Shown one piece after another: positions 33,350 through 44,564 of a stretch of DNA of 64,000 nt. Under the pieces are notes generated by a model. That model saw only the letters and a program-made list of their open reading frames with translations. It was not told the DNA's origin and searched no databases. A program made the translations under genes and the position numbers. Within the stretch, counting starts at the first letter, position 1, and each line of letters begins with the position of its first letter. Origin of the DNA: Acarospora socialis. Its lineage: Eukaryota > Ascomycota > Lecanoromycetes > Acarosporales > Acarosporaceae. The stretch covers positions 1,178,001 to 1,242,000 of the forward strand of contig JAMYGW020000007.1 of assembly GCA_025617375.2 (NCBI GenBank), written 5' to 3'.

Positions 33350-34690
33350 ATGCCTCCGACGTCCTCCTTTACGGGTGGCTATGATGAGGAGACCGTGAAG
33401 AAGTAAGAATACCATCGAACTCAAGTCTTCACTTGCAGGAGATGTCTTGTACTTGGTCTTTCAACGTGGAGAAGGGGACTGCAATCTATCACTCGGCTGC
33501 TGGATGACTTGCTGACAACCTTACCTTTCAGGCTCAGGAGCGTTGTACTTCCCGACAAGTAAGGATACAAAGAAGGCCGTGGACGCGGGAAACTTCGCTG
33601 AACAAAAGACGTGTTAGGATTCGCTGCAAGCAATGCAAGAAGTACAGGATCCAAGGAGGCTATTCGAAGAAACAGCTTTCGGAGCTGCAGAAACGTGTCG
33701 CGCGTTTTGGCAAGCTCGACTCTTCCACCGGCGCGTACATCAAATGCCGCCAGTGTGTTGGTCAACAAGTCGAAGAGCTCACCTGCTGTATCTGTGATGA
33801 GGTTAAAGGCCTTAATGGTTTTAGCAAGGTGCAACGTCGTGACCCCGATAATGCCGTGAGTGAGAACATTTTGCTATCAGGTATGGCTTGCCCTGCTGAG
33901 ATATCTTGCAGCGTTGCCTTCGCTGCGTCACCCTACATGTCAACACAGAACCTGGGGTGAATGTGGATGAAGAAGAAGAAGATGACTCGGACGAATTCAG
34001 TAACCCGTACGAGTCTGACCATGTGAGCCTCAATTCCACTGCTTCCTGTTGTCATCAGTTGTTGATCAGACATGATAGGACGATGACTTTGCTTCGGAGA
34101 GCGCGTTTACCATCAACAACTTCTCCAAGCTTAGTTTTACTGAGACCTCTCACGCTGAGCCAGGGATCAGACGTAGCTTTAATGCCTCTGGGGCTTCCGT
34201 GGATGGAGTTGACAAGGAAAACATTCGCTCAGAGAGCGTCGGACCGAGTACCACTACCCGTGACGGAAGCGTGTGGTTGGAGCAATCGCGTAGAGGTCGG
34301 AGCAACTTTGGCGGTGTCGGCATTCCATTTACCGGCTATGACTCTCAAGGGTTGGCGCACTCCAGATTCCGTGCCCCGTCAACCGCAGCGAGCGAACAAT
34401 CTTGGGGAGCTGTCGCTTCAACTGGAAGCAGCTTTCGCCCCTCTCCGATTGAACTTACCAAGTCCGGTTTCGCAAAGACTAGGGTATGTCTCTGCATCTT
34501 AAGTCTTGTCCTCTGCTGAAGTCCGGCTAAGGGAAGTAAGGAATCTCGTTCGACCGCAGGGAAGCCGAGTATTCTGGATGATGATGCTCCCGTCAGCAAG
34601 GGGAAACATAGGACGACGATGATAGTACCTGACATTGACCAAGAAGACCACGAGGATGATGATGAGGATGGGGTCATCATGGAATGGTAG
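33350..34690 (+). CDS. Stc1-domain protein (RNAi-heterochromatin linker type)
   Basis: Six exons, 33350-33402, 33532-33558, 33618-33855, 33912-34022, 34079-34483 and 34532-34690, give 330 aa with consistent phases. Residues about 25-105 are a LIM-like Stc1 domain with paired cysteines: IRCKQCKK, YSKKQLSEL, YIKCRQCVGQQ, ELTCCICDEVKGLNGFSK and NARCLRC. It is followed by an acidic run (DEEEEDDSDEF), a Ser/Thr-rich middle and an acidic tail ending DDDEDGVIMEW. In fission yeast, Stc1 connects Argonaute/RITS to the CLRC H3K9 methyltransferase; many filamentous fungi carry several Stc1-domain proteins of unknown role. The first intron could instead be two introns with a short exon between 33452 and 33531; the longer intron gives the better match (VKKLRSVVLPDKIRC). 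No single open frame covers the domain. Confidence 0.85.
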
Positions 34691-35990
34691 ACCCACGGGA
34701 CACTCGATTTGTCCGAGGACGTGGGTGTCTGATCAGGGACTTCTGGAGCTATTCGGTGTCACAATTTCAGGTGACGGCCTTTCATTCCATTTCAGCTTCC
34801 TTCTTAACCCCGCTCTTCCTGTCTTCTTTGACCAGGACCTCACCTCAGCAGCCTCAGTTTGAAGTCTAGGAGGAGCAGAAGTGGATTCGTGGGTCATGGC
34901 CAAACAACGAGCTAGTCACGGCGGGGAAAGAGCTATGACTACCTTAGGTCGATAACCCTATTCTAATTAGAGCAGCGTGTAACAGACACCAAAGCTACAT
35001 ACATCTCAACATCCTCACAAAGATCATAGTGTGCACTTGTGCTATCTTGAACTTTGTAGTTTACTCCTTGGAGACGCAAATACGCTGTATCCTCCTAGGA
35101 GTCATCTTGCAACAGGTAGATCTTTCACTGAACCTTTGAATGCACAATGCTGAGTCCGCGGGAGAGTAATACTCCCAGAGAAGCATTCAGATTTCAGCGC
35201 TTTTCGTTGCCGTCGATTGGCGCAGGTGCGCCATCCAACCTTTGAAAGACACACGTATTGCGATTCTCTCAAGTTCTGTTGGCCCTGAAGCTACAATTGC
35301 AACAGAAAGTCCATAACTCTTTCCGGCAGTAGTGGTGGGATCTTGTAGGGGTCCGGGGTCCAGGGTCCCTTATCCAAGAGTGATTGCCGTCAAGGAACCC
35401 CCAAGCGTGACTTATGGTGAGGACAGGTCATGAAAGTGGCACGGAGTCATGTTTCGAACAGATATATCGTTACACGTGATATGTGGAAATCTGAGACCTG
35501 TTACGGATGATCTTGATGCTAAGCGCGGCTCTGGTGACGTACTGTATCCCCTCTGTCAAGCATACAATAAGGTAGATAACCTGGTCATCTGTTCTCGGTC
35601 GACACCTCAGCCTCATCGATTGTTATTGGGTCAGACCACTCTTCCAATCAATGTACCTCAATGCCATCAACTACTTCTCGGCGAACAACACTCTCAAGCT
35701 TCACTTGACTACCCTACTCTCCTGCCTTGGTACATTTACCGTTGAAGGCCCCCCGCTACTGAACTCTGAACGCTTCATGTCATGTCACTACCTGGACTTG
35801 CATGAAAGCCACGAGACTACGAGACCCACTTATGCGACCTTAATATGCAGCCGGATATCTAGCGAATCTGAAACCAGTCAATCATCTTGTCGATTGCAAC
35901 GACTAGCTATACAGTACATCAACGAGACAGCATCCTCGCTGTAGTGCTCGAATTGATAGTGCCACCACCGCGATTGCCACAGCAGTAGGC
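34691..35990. other. Intergenic, 1.3 kb
   Basis: No gene seen. Contains the GGTCCGGGGTCCAGGGTCC run at about 35349-35368. The last part probably contains the promoter of the next gene. Confidence 0.5.
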
Positions 35991-38076
35991 ATGGCCTATG
36001 ACGGTTATCGTAGTCCACCACCAGCGGAACAGCCAGCCTTCTACGAATACTCAGAGCCACGCGTCCAGTACCCGGGCGCATACCCGCATCAATACGCTTC
36101 CGACATCCCCAGAGCTCGCCCAAGGGAGCATTCCAGCGCTCGGGCAGATGATTTTGCCTCGGAAACAAGTCGAACATCACATCCGCAGCACCCAATCAAT
36201 GTGGCGGTATCGTCTGCCTTTCACAAGGCAGAACCATCTAGCTATGTCCCGCCGGGGTTGGTCGCTCAGATCACCGAAAATGTGATCAAACAATTGAAGA
36301 CCACAGGCCTGGAGGGCGGGACACCGATTCCCCAGCAGCAGCAACAACCGCACCCTCCCCCGCCATTGACACAGTCTCCTCCTCCAATTCAGTCACGCTC
36401 CTCTCCAGTGATGACCAATCGTAGCGCTCCCGGTCCACCGTCGCCGCGTCTGAAGCCGGAACACGTCATGTACGGCTCACCACCGCCTACTTCTGCCTCG
36501 AACCCGACTCCTCATGGCTTTCGGGAGTCCCAGTTCGCGCACGACAGCGAGCGGAAATCTTCCTCACCCCCAACCCAGAGCAATGATCCAGAGCACAGAC
36601 GGCCTAAGGGTCCTATACGACTCTCGACAGGCAAGGAAGAGACTACATTGGAGAAAATTTGGGGTACGCTATTCGATGAAGCAGGAAGTCCCACGGCACG
36701 GCTTGGACAATTTTTGCGAGGACTTGCCATTCACATTGTAGGTTTAGTACTCGGGCTCCCATTGATTTCCATATTGTTACCCTTCGAAAGAGGCTAATTA
36801 TGACGTACAGATCGAGGACTATGAACCGTGTCACAGTATCGTTGTGACACCCTCAAAGATGGTGAAATACTACCAGGATGTCAAGCTGCCATCCGAACCA
36901 TATCCTTGGAACAGTATGTCGTTTCTTTCTCAGGTATGACCGTAATTCACACTGATGTTGGCAGTTATCTTTGACCATGATACCTCAAACATATCGAGAC
37001 TGTACCGGGCGCTCGAATGCCAACATCACCTAGTACAGGAACGCAACGATGAGAGACCAGAGATCCCTGGTTTGACCCCTGTTGGTTTCGAGCGTTGGGT
37101 CACACTTTTAATCCAGGCCAACCCCGATCAGGAGTACGAACGGTTGCAGAAAGCCGTCTTGGACATGCCCATAAGCAACCCTGACGATAAAAAGGAACGG
37201 TTTCCAAAAGAGATTTCAAGGAGATTATTTCCCTCTCTGAATGATCGCAAGATCCGGGAGCGTTTTGAGCGTGCCGTTGAGGAACATGCAAACATCGACT
37301 TACCCAAGAACACATCTACCGAAGCACCACCACCACCACCAATTACTACGAATCACTCCGAGGCCTCGCCCAGTGCAGGCCCATCATTTGTACCGCCGAA
37401 CCTGGAGCGGGAACGGAAACCTTACTCGACCGTTCCGAGTGAATCCGCCATCGACGATACAAACCCAATACAGTCGCCTCCCAGTCTTGAACGTGAACGC
37501 AAACCTTATAGTGCGCAACCTGGCGGAGGGAAAACGTACGAAGAGACATCGAAGCTAGCGAACACTAAATCTACCCGATCAGATTCTTTTACTAGTAGCA
37601 AAACGCGTCCTGCTACATCCGCTACCAGCGCCGGGCGCTCCGCGGATCTCCCGCTACCAGACTACCATGTACATCAGAGAGCATCAAGCAACGCTCGAAG
37701 GCATCGGAGTCCATCATTCGCAAACCCGGCGAATGACTTTCGGCGCTCGGACGGTGATATTTTTGGCTATCAATCGTCAATGTATCAAATGCCTTCGGTG
37801 CTCGGGATGGATGAGCTGGAGGATGAGAGTAGGCGTTTTGCGCGTGAGGCGGAAATAAAGAGTCCAGATTGGGCGAGGAGACAAGCAGAGGAAGACCCAA
37901 GAGGATACGACAGTCCGAGGGATAGACTCAGGTACGGCCGTGCCGGGGACCTGGGAGGTTTGCCGCGTGGCAATTACATGAACGAGGAAGATTATTACAG
38001 AGGTGGGGGAAGTGGACGGGGTCAAGGAAGTGGATATGATTATTCGCAACCTCATGGAGGGCCCACTTATCGCTGA
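35991..38076 (+). CDS. DUF7514-type fungal protein, function unknown
   Basis: Exons 35991-36737, 36811-36913 and 36965-38076 give 653 aa. The N-terminal 220 residues are Pro/Gln/Ser-rich and disordered. The conserved domain, about 225-375, is built across both introns: EKIWGTLFDEAGSPTARLGQ, FLRGLAIHIIEDYEPCHSIV, YYQDVKLPSEPYPWNIIFD, LYRALECQHHLVQ, IPGLTPVGFERWVTLLIQAN, and DKKERFPKEISRRLFP. This pattern is that of a widespread Pezizomycotina domain that I believe is called DUF7514. The C-terminus contains a repeated RERKPYS motif (ERERKPYSTVPS, ERERKPYSAQPG) and ends in Gly/Tyr/Arg-rich sequence. It has no known activity; the repeats and disorder suggest a binding scaffold. Confidence 0.8.
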
Positions 38077-38531
38077 TTGGGTGCATAGTGGATATACGAT
38101 GGGTTTGACGTAGCATGTTCTTTGATACCTCTTTGAGCGGATATCCGTGCCTTCTTGAGATTGAAACTGTCATGGGCATAATGTGAAGCGGTGTATGGCG
38201 AGATCGCAATTCTCATTTCTCTATCATGAAATCCGTGTATCTCGAAACCGAAGTCCATCATTTGTACTCGCACAGTCCGCAGAATTATGCTTCACAAGTC
38301 TACGTTCTGCTATCGTAATTAGGACGGAATCTTGAAGCCTTTCCAAACGGGCTTTCGTCGACTACAGTAACGACGTTGCCCACCAGTTTCCCATTAGGTT
38401 GTTGTACCCTCAGTAAGGCCGAGAAGACTGTTGAGTTGGGAAGAAGAAATGTTCATTGGGCGTCATCCAGTTAATATAACCTAAACAGATGCTAAACCTT
38501 CCCCCAAACTCCAGACACTAGGACAAAATGC
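38077..38531. other. Intergenic between convergent genes
   Basis: 3' flan king sequence; no feature recognised. Confidence 0.5.
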
Positions 38532-39605
38532 TCATGATATACTAGCTTGTTTCTCCACCTCTGGATTCGACTGCTTCAACACGTCTATGACCTCGCTCCA
38601 AAGTGACTTTTGGAGCTTCTTGCCTTTCTCGCTACTCACCAATTCTCCGGTCCTAGACCAGCTGTCAACAAGCTGACGTTCCAATTGCCTAGATGTGACA
38701 TTATCAAAAAGAAGCACTTACGCAGGAAACTGATCATTCTTCCACCACTTCCCATGAGCCTCAGGGCCCAACGCCGTCGCGCTCACAAGCGTCCGGCTCC
38801 CCGCCTCTGTGCTCCGGGCAAACAGACTGTAAAAGAGCCACGACCCACTCCGTTCGATCCAGCTATCGTACTGCCGTCCCAGCTCCGAGATGCAGAAGCC
38901 GGGACAGCAAGACGTCACGATGACCTCGGGAGCCCCGATCGGCGATGTCGCGAGCGCTGCGAGCTCGTTGGTGACGTACATGACGAAGAGCTTTGAGATG
39001 CTATACTGCCGCTGGCCGAAGTAGTTCTCGGGGGAATTGCAGTACGCGAGGAGACTTCCCTCGTCGCCGAGCTGGTCCCGTGTCACCGCGGTGTGACGGC
39101 CAGAAGAAACGATCGTCAGGTGCGGCGTGGCAACTTCGGACTTCGAAGCCCGCAGTTTCGGGAGCAAGAGCAGCGCGAGAAGAGCGGTCGACAGCACGTT
39201 CACCTGCATCGTCTCTTCCCAGCCTTCCGGTGACTTTTGAAACGTCCGTACTACCACTCCCGCATTCAACAAGGCGACGTCCAAGTGCTCCAGTTCTCGA
39301 TCCACACGCTCCGCAAACGCCTTGACGCTCGCGAAGCTGTCCATGTCGAGCTTCCAGACGTCAATGCGCGTCGCCATAGCGTTGCTGTGGCGGCGGACGA
39401 TCTCTTCTTTGGCTTTGGCGCCCTTCTCAACGTTGCGCACGGCTAGGATCACCCTGGAGGCGCCGAGGGTGACATATTTGCTCGCGGCCTCGAACCCTAA
39501 GCCGACGTTGGAGCCGGTGACTAGGACGTTTCGGCCGGCGAAAGAGACGGTGGGGTTTGCGGGTGGGTACCATTTGCATTTCAGAAGGCGAAGGAAGGCA
39601 GACAT
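38532..39605 (-). CDS. Short-chain dehydrogenase, retinol dehydrogenase/WWOX-like
   Basis: Exons (minus) 39605-38722 and 38661-38532 give 337 aa. NAD(P)-binding VLVTGSNVGLGFEAA (TGxxxGxG) near residue 28, VILAVRN, NAGVVVRTF, IVSSGRH, and catalytic YSISK (Y-x3-K). The ATG at 39605 (MSAFLRLLKCKWYPP) is preferred; an open frame extends 19 codons upstream but has no ATG at its start. The 60-nt intron (GC|GTAAGT...GACAG|C) joins NDQFPA to WSRTGELVSSEKGKKLQKSL, whose WSRT...KLQK pattern is the usual end of these fungal SDRs. Substrate unknown; relatives reduce or oxidise lipophilic alcohols and ketones. Confidence 0.87.
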
Positions 39606-40218
39606 GTCAGATGCTCTGTAGGAACTTGTATGCTGGGTGTTGCTATTCCGGAGGAGTGCCACAGGGGGGTTTTAGAGCAGTAGCAGTCACGGAGATTCGG
39701 CAAAGGTACAAGTGTTTAAATAACAGACAGCCATTCAGAAGTTCTGAGTCAATAATCTTATTTATTCCTAGGCTCTTGATGTGATGGTCGATAGATCCTA
39801 TAGGTGGGAGACTTCACGCGGATGGATATAGGAAGCCAACGAGCTGTGAGAGGATCAAGGTCCCGGCGCCGGCCACCGTTTGCGGCGTGGCTGGTGCTAG
39901 GATCCTACCTAGCATCAACAGTTGTGATTCTGGGAATGATTGATGATCAAGCACTCTACTCCGTAAATAGTCAGCTATCGTGATGCAAGATAGCGTACCA
40001 ATTAGAAACTCCCATTTGGATCTACTCAAGTATACCCGTCACTACTGGTGAAAGGGCGGAACATCTCCCGTCCCGCCAGAAGCGAGACCTACAACATCAT
40101 CAATCACTAACACTCCACCTCGCTTCCAGTATAGCTATCCACAGACCGTTAACTGTCTCTACAATGGACATAATCACTTCCCTGCGGCCTTGAGAAACTC
40201 TTGTCCTTTCGTCACGCC
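39606..40218. promoter_or_regulatory. Divergent intergenic region (SDR / LSM1)
   Basis: 613 bp between divergent start codons; should contain both promoters. No specific motif identified. Confidence 0.4.
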
Positions 40219-40953
40219 ATGGAGCATCTCTCCTTCCAAGACCCTGGGCCCCCAAATGGGCCCCATGCACAACCACCACCGCCGGCAGTCCCGCAAGGGG
40301 TGCCGCAGCTCCCGCCACAGATGTTCACGACCGCCGCTCAGTTGCTAGATCTAACGGACAGTGAGACTCACCTTGCGCCCGCCCTCATATATACTGCAGC
40401 CGAGAAAACTTTGAGCTGGGGGCTGACCGTGAGAGCTGCGTTGGGTTGCGTGCAGAGAAATTGATGCTGGTATTGAGAGACGGACGGAAATTGATTGGGG
40501 TTCTCAGGAGTTGGGATCAGTTTGGTTCGAGGATCTTAACTACTCGATGGTTGGCTGAGGCGGCATAGCTGATATTGCTCGCACGCAGCAAATCTCGTCT
40601 TTCAGGATACGGTCGAGCGCGTGTTTGTGAGGGATGTCTATGCGGACATTCCGCGGGGGATATTTCTCGTTCGAGGGGAGAACGTCTTGTTGCTCGGCGA
40701 GATTGTGAGATCGTCTCCCGCTCGTTGTTTTCGAATGCTCTACACCGTACGTATGCTAATCCAGTGATCCCGGACCCAGGATCTCGACAAAGACGACTAC
40801 ATCCCAGAACCGTACCGCAAGGCGACGGCGGAGGAGGTACATGCAATGCACAAGCAAGAGCTGCAGGCCCGGAAACACTCGGATAGGGTTAAGCAGAGGA
40901 AGTTGCAGGAGTTGGGCTTCGAGGTGGAGCATACGGGGGAGATCATTCTCTGA
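40219..40953 (+). CDS. LSM1: Lsm1, subunit of the cytoplasmic Lsm1-7 mRNA decay ring
   Basis: Exons 40219-40360, 40456-40524, 40589-40704 and 40780-40953 give 166 aa. Lsm1-7 with Pat1 binds the 3' end of deadenylated mRNA and promotes decapping. A Pro-rich N-terminus precedes the Sm fold: FTTAAQLLDLTDKKLMLVLR, DGRKLIGVLRSWDQFANLVF (Sm1 motif), then QDTVERVFVRDVYADIPRG and IFLVRGENVLLLGEIDLDKD (Sm2). The C-terminal helix (YRKATAEEVHAMHKQELQAR) with HSDRVKQRKLQELGFE is the Lsm1-specific extension. The third exon starts at CA|AAT after acceptor CGCAG at 40588; other acceptors break the Sm1 motif. Confidence 0.93.
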
Positions 40954-42423
40954 GCACAGCACGAGTGTTTGGCCTGCTGCAGAGTATGGATGACTCGAAT
41001 GGTCTGGACGATACTCCGAAGGTCCAAATTGACTAGTCGAATGGACCGCCGAAGCAGAAGGGCGAGGGGTTGTGTAGGGGCAGAATATTGTGAAATGCAC
41101 CTACCAACTGAAGTGAGGGCGCCAGCAAGGTGTGCCTCGCAGACCAGCAGTGAAAATAGCTTTAGAGGATGTCAAGCTACTCTTATCCCACGCCAGAAAT
41201 CAATTAAACATGTGCTGCTTTTGCTGTGTGAACTATTGCGTCCATCTGTGCTACCCTCCTTAACGTCAGCTTCCCACAATATCTTGTTTGCCTTCCCTAC
41301 GTCGAGCTTTGGCGGTCCCGTAGCGACGTCTTCTTTCATGGTTGGGCAGTCTTCTTCACCGGAAATCTCTCGTCATTCGTCTGGCTGCTCGAGTTCGCGC
41401 TATTTCCTGCCCTTACAATGGGCTTTTGGTACGTCTCCGATGCCTTCTGCGCTCTAACCTGATCCGGAGGTTTTGAAGACTATCGTCGAACGTCTCAGGA
41501 CGGAGTGCGCCTCAAACGCTCCTCCAGTCCTTTGAGCATCATCATCGCATATCGGTGATGATTTCTCTCAGTCTAACCAAGATCAGTGGGTTTCTAAGAC
41601 CATCGTTGAACGTCTTGGGAAAGGAGTCCCCCTCAAATCACTCCTCCAGTTACCTAGGTAGTTCTCTGAAGGAACATTCACTCATCATTGTCAATCAGTG
41701 ACGGATTTGCTCAATCTAACCGAATCGAGAGGTTTTGACAATTATCGTTGAATCTCTTAGATGGAGTTGCCCCATTCCTCCCTCTCCTTTGGAGGAAGCA
41801 TTATTTACTCTTCATCGCGAGCCAGTCATGAGTGCTCTCAATCTAACCGAATTCAGTGGGTTCCAACAACCATTGTCGAACGTCTCGGGAGAGGAGTCCC
41901 CGTCAAATCACTCCTCCAGTCCTCTACTTCAACATTCATTCATTAATGGTTCCCTACCGGAGATGGCTTCTCTCGGTTGAACTCCATCCAGATCTGACAC
42001 CTTCTTCGCTCAAACTCTCACTTTCTGTCTGCGTCAGTGGTAGGATCTGTGGCAGGGCGCCTGCTTTGAACAAGCGGCATGTGCTTGGTGTAGTAGTTAC
42101 GCATCATCTATCATATCTTCCCCTCCTTTTGACCGCTGGCTTGTCGTAGAGCCTCGTTTCTAGAGGTCTCTCTCCGATTGTTCATCGGGGCAAAGGAAAA
42201 ATGTATTGGAGTTTTGAAAGCTTGACCGATTTACAGCAGCACTTTGTCATGATGGACGAGAGATTATGGAAATAATGGAATGGGACTCTATTCACCGTTA
42301 AGGATGGAATCCATAACTGTAGAGTCAAGGTTTAACAGAAGTAACGACTACCGACTGCAGACTCGGCATTGCCCGAGCGTAAGATCATTCGCCTTCTCTT
42401 GCTCTCCGCTACCCAATGCACCA
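40954..42423. other. Intergenic with degenerate tandem repeat
   Basis: 1.5 kb without a supported gene; holds the repeat listed separately at 41452-41940. Confidence 0.5.
41452..41940. repeat. Four-copy degenerate tandem repeat, period about 120-143 bp
   Basis: Each copy has TCTAACC (41453, 41572, 41715, 41842), then GGGTTT/GGTTTT, then a TCGTCGAACGTCTC-like block, then GGAGTCCCC and CTCAAATCACTCCTCCAGT. Copies 2 and 4 are the most alike; copy 3 is the most diverged. Confidence 0.75.
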
Positions 42424-44564
42424 CTAGACCTCTCTTAGAACGATCTTGCCGACCAGCTCCGGCCCAACGCAAGCCGCAAACTCCGCGAAATAACTCTTTG
42501 TCGTGGAAAGGTCCGTGATGCCTGTCTTATCCCACCCGACAAGACGCTGTATGAGGCACGAGTCAACAATGGCATGGAAGGCTTGTAGAGAAGCTTACGT
42601 TCAGAGGATAGAGATTCCCTTGCAGCTCGAGTTTCCAATTACCCAGATCGATGTCTTGCTCGACTTCCTCCTTTGTCATGACACCTGGCACTGGGGGATA
42701 AAGGTCGAAGAGGGAGCATTCCCACGGTTGTGTTTTGGATTGCGATGTGTTGCCCTCAATGTAGTCGAAGTCGTCTCTGAAGTTGCGAAGACCCATGTTG
42801 AGCTCAGTATCGAAAGCTGACGTCACTTTCGAGTTCGATTGAAGCCAGGAGGCGCCTGGGGTGGTGAGGCCGAGACGGCGCTCGCGGGAGAGGGAGACGT
42901 AATCTCGGACGTCCAGTCGTCGTCTGAGGTCGTCGTCGAGGAGGTCCCAGGTATAGGTTTCCGGATCTATATCGTCAGGCGACTAGATTCAGAGATGGTT
43001 GATCGCTAGGGTGTGACTTACCCAGAAGATACTGCGGGCTATACTCTCCTTTGTAGCGCATCTTGACGCAGGAATGTATATAGTAGCCTGTGTAAATTAA
43101 CATCTTGGGCCCCTCCGGACGAGTGCTGTTTCGGTCGCTAACCCATGTAATAGTACCTATAGCCGCCATCCATCGCTAGAGCGGTCTCACGTAGGGCACT
43201 TATCTTACCAAAACTCCAGTCGCTCATATCATGGTGATAACTGCAGTGGCCCGTTCAGTCACGGTCTCCAAACGAAGATACAAAAGATTATTGTTCACTT
43301 ACACGAAATAGACCGCACTGACACACTGCGGTAGCAGATCCAGAACAGCCATAGCCACAAGCCGGCCATCAAGTCGGTAACATTGATGATATGAACCTAG
43401 GGCCTGAGCTTTACCGTCTATTCGACGTGTACTTCGCTTCAATCCGGAGCACAAGAATGACTTGAAACCGTACTTTGATATCCTTGATGGAGGTTCATGA
43501 TGCACATGCTTCTGATAGTCGCTAAAAAGTGTGAATCTGTGATTTATGTTCAGCATAGCTGGGCCTGAGTCTTGGTAGGTAAAACCGACTTTTCTTCGGT
43601 AAATCCGTCCGATTCCAAGGTAACCACGAAGCGATGATCTGGCTCTAAGGGCTTCTGGGTAGCGGGGTCTATTGGTCTCTGCAAAAGTGCGTATTCCGCT
43701 TCATGTACGGCTTTAGAAAGGTCAAACTGATCTCTCCGGAGTCTCTTTTCTCTAGGTGGATGTGTCCACAATCAGCCAGACTGACAAACAAAGAGTCCCG
43801 CCCTTCAAAAATGATACGGCGCCGAACAGACGACATGGACAACATACTCTCTGGTCTTAGGGCATAGCCGGGCAGCTTTCCGGATATATTCCAGCCCAAG
43901 GACATAACGATTCCAGCGGTTGACAGCCTTTCTTTGGTCCTTTGAAGACTTGAAACTAGGGGCATCCAACCTAAGGAAACAGTCAGACATGGAATCATGT
44001 TCCCCAGTCAAGGTCGTGGTTGGAGGTACCTGATGGTATAATGAGGACAGCAAGAATACCGAGGATCTGGCTTATAGTAATGAGTACCCGAACTGAGTTT
44101 CGTCTATTAGTCTATTTAAACACTCAATGAGATAGAATGACGAGAGAATACCGCCGCCAACCACGATCTACAAGCAGTTGATAATGCTCTGCTTGGACCG
44201 CATCGGACTCGGCCCAATAGTCTCTTCCTGTTACCCAAGACACTCAGCATCGCGAACGCGAGAGGTATGATCTCAGGATGTCCGATCAGGCGTGAGACAA
44301 GACAAAGAAAAGCCGTGACACACGACCTTTGCGGGAAGTCTGACTTCCCGACCTTGATTTGCAGTAGCCACAGCTGCTATACTGGTAGCCTGAAAGGTCG
44401 TGTGTTAGTCAGCACCAACGTCCGGGTGTAGTCAAAGATAGCGGTAGGGTTGCATCTCTTGGGAGCCATCCAAACCAGCACGGGACGAGATCTATGCTGC
44501 GACTGGACCACTTACCCTGCGGAGTGAAGTAGGAGGGTGTGTCGTCCTCTGCAGGGGACTGCAT
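42424..44564 (-). CDS. ATE1: Arginyl-tRNA-protein transferase Ate1, eleven exons
   Basis: Transfers Arg from Arg-tRNA to N-terminal acidic residues, marking proteins for the Arg/N-degron pathway. Exons (minus): 44564-44516, 44389-44345, 44227-44152, 44092-44030, 43970-43848, 43751-43590, 43536-43303, 43240-43143, 43087-43022, 42966-42599 and 42546-42424; 468 aa. The N-terminal cysteine motif SSCGYCK (C23, C26) and CCPHY (about C71, C72) correspond to the four key cysteines of yeast Ate1. Further motifs: [74 protein letters not shown], and [20 protein letters not shown]. Two donors are GTC type (GTCAGA at 44344, GTCGGT at 43589). The second could alternatively end 15 nt later (GTCGTG), adding five residues after CGYCKSRSG. 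No exon except the tenth is long. Confidence 0.92.

Noticed and set aside
36514-36741. Plus-strand frame inside the DUF7514-type gene
   Set aside because: Out-of-frame shadow of exon 1.
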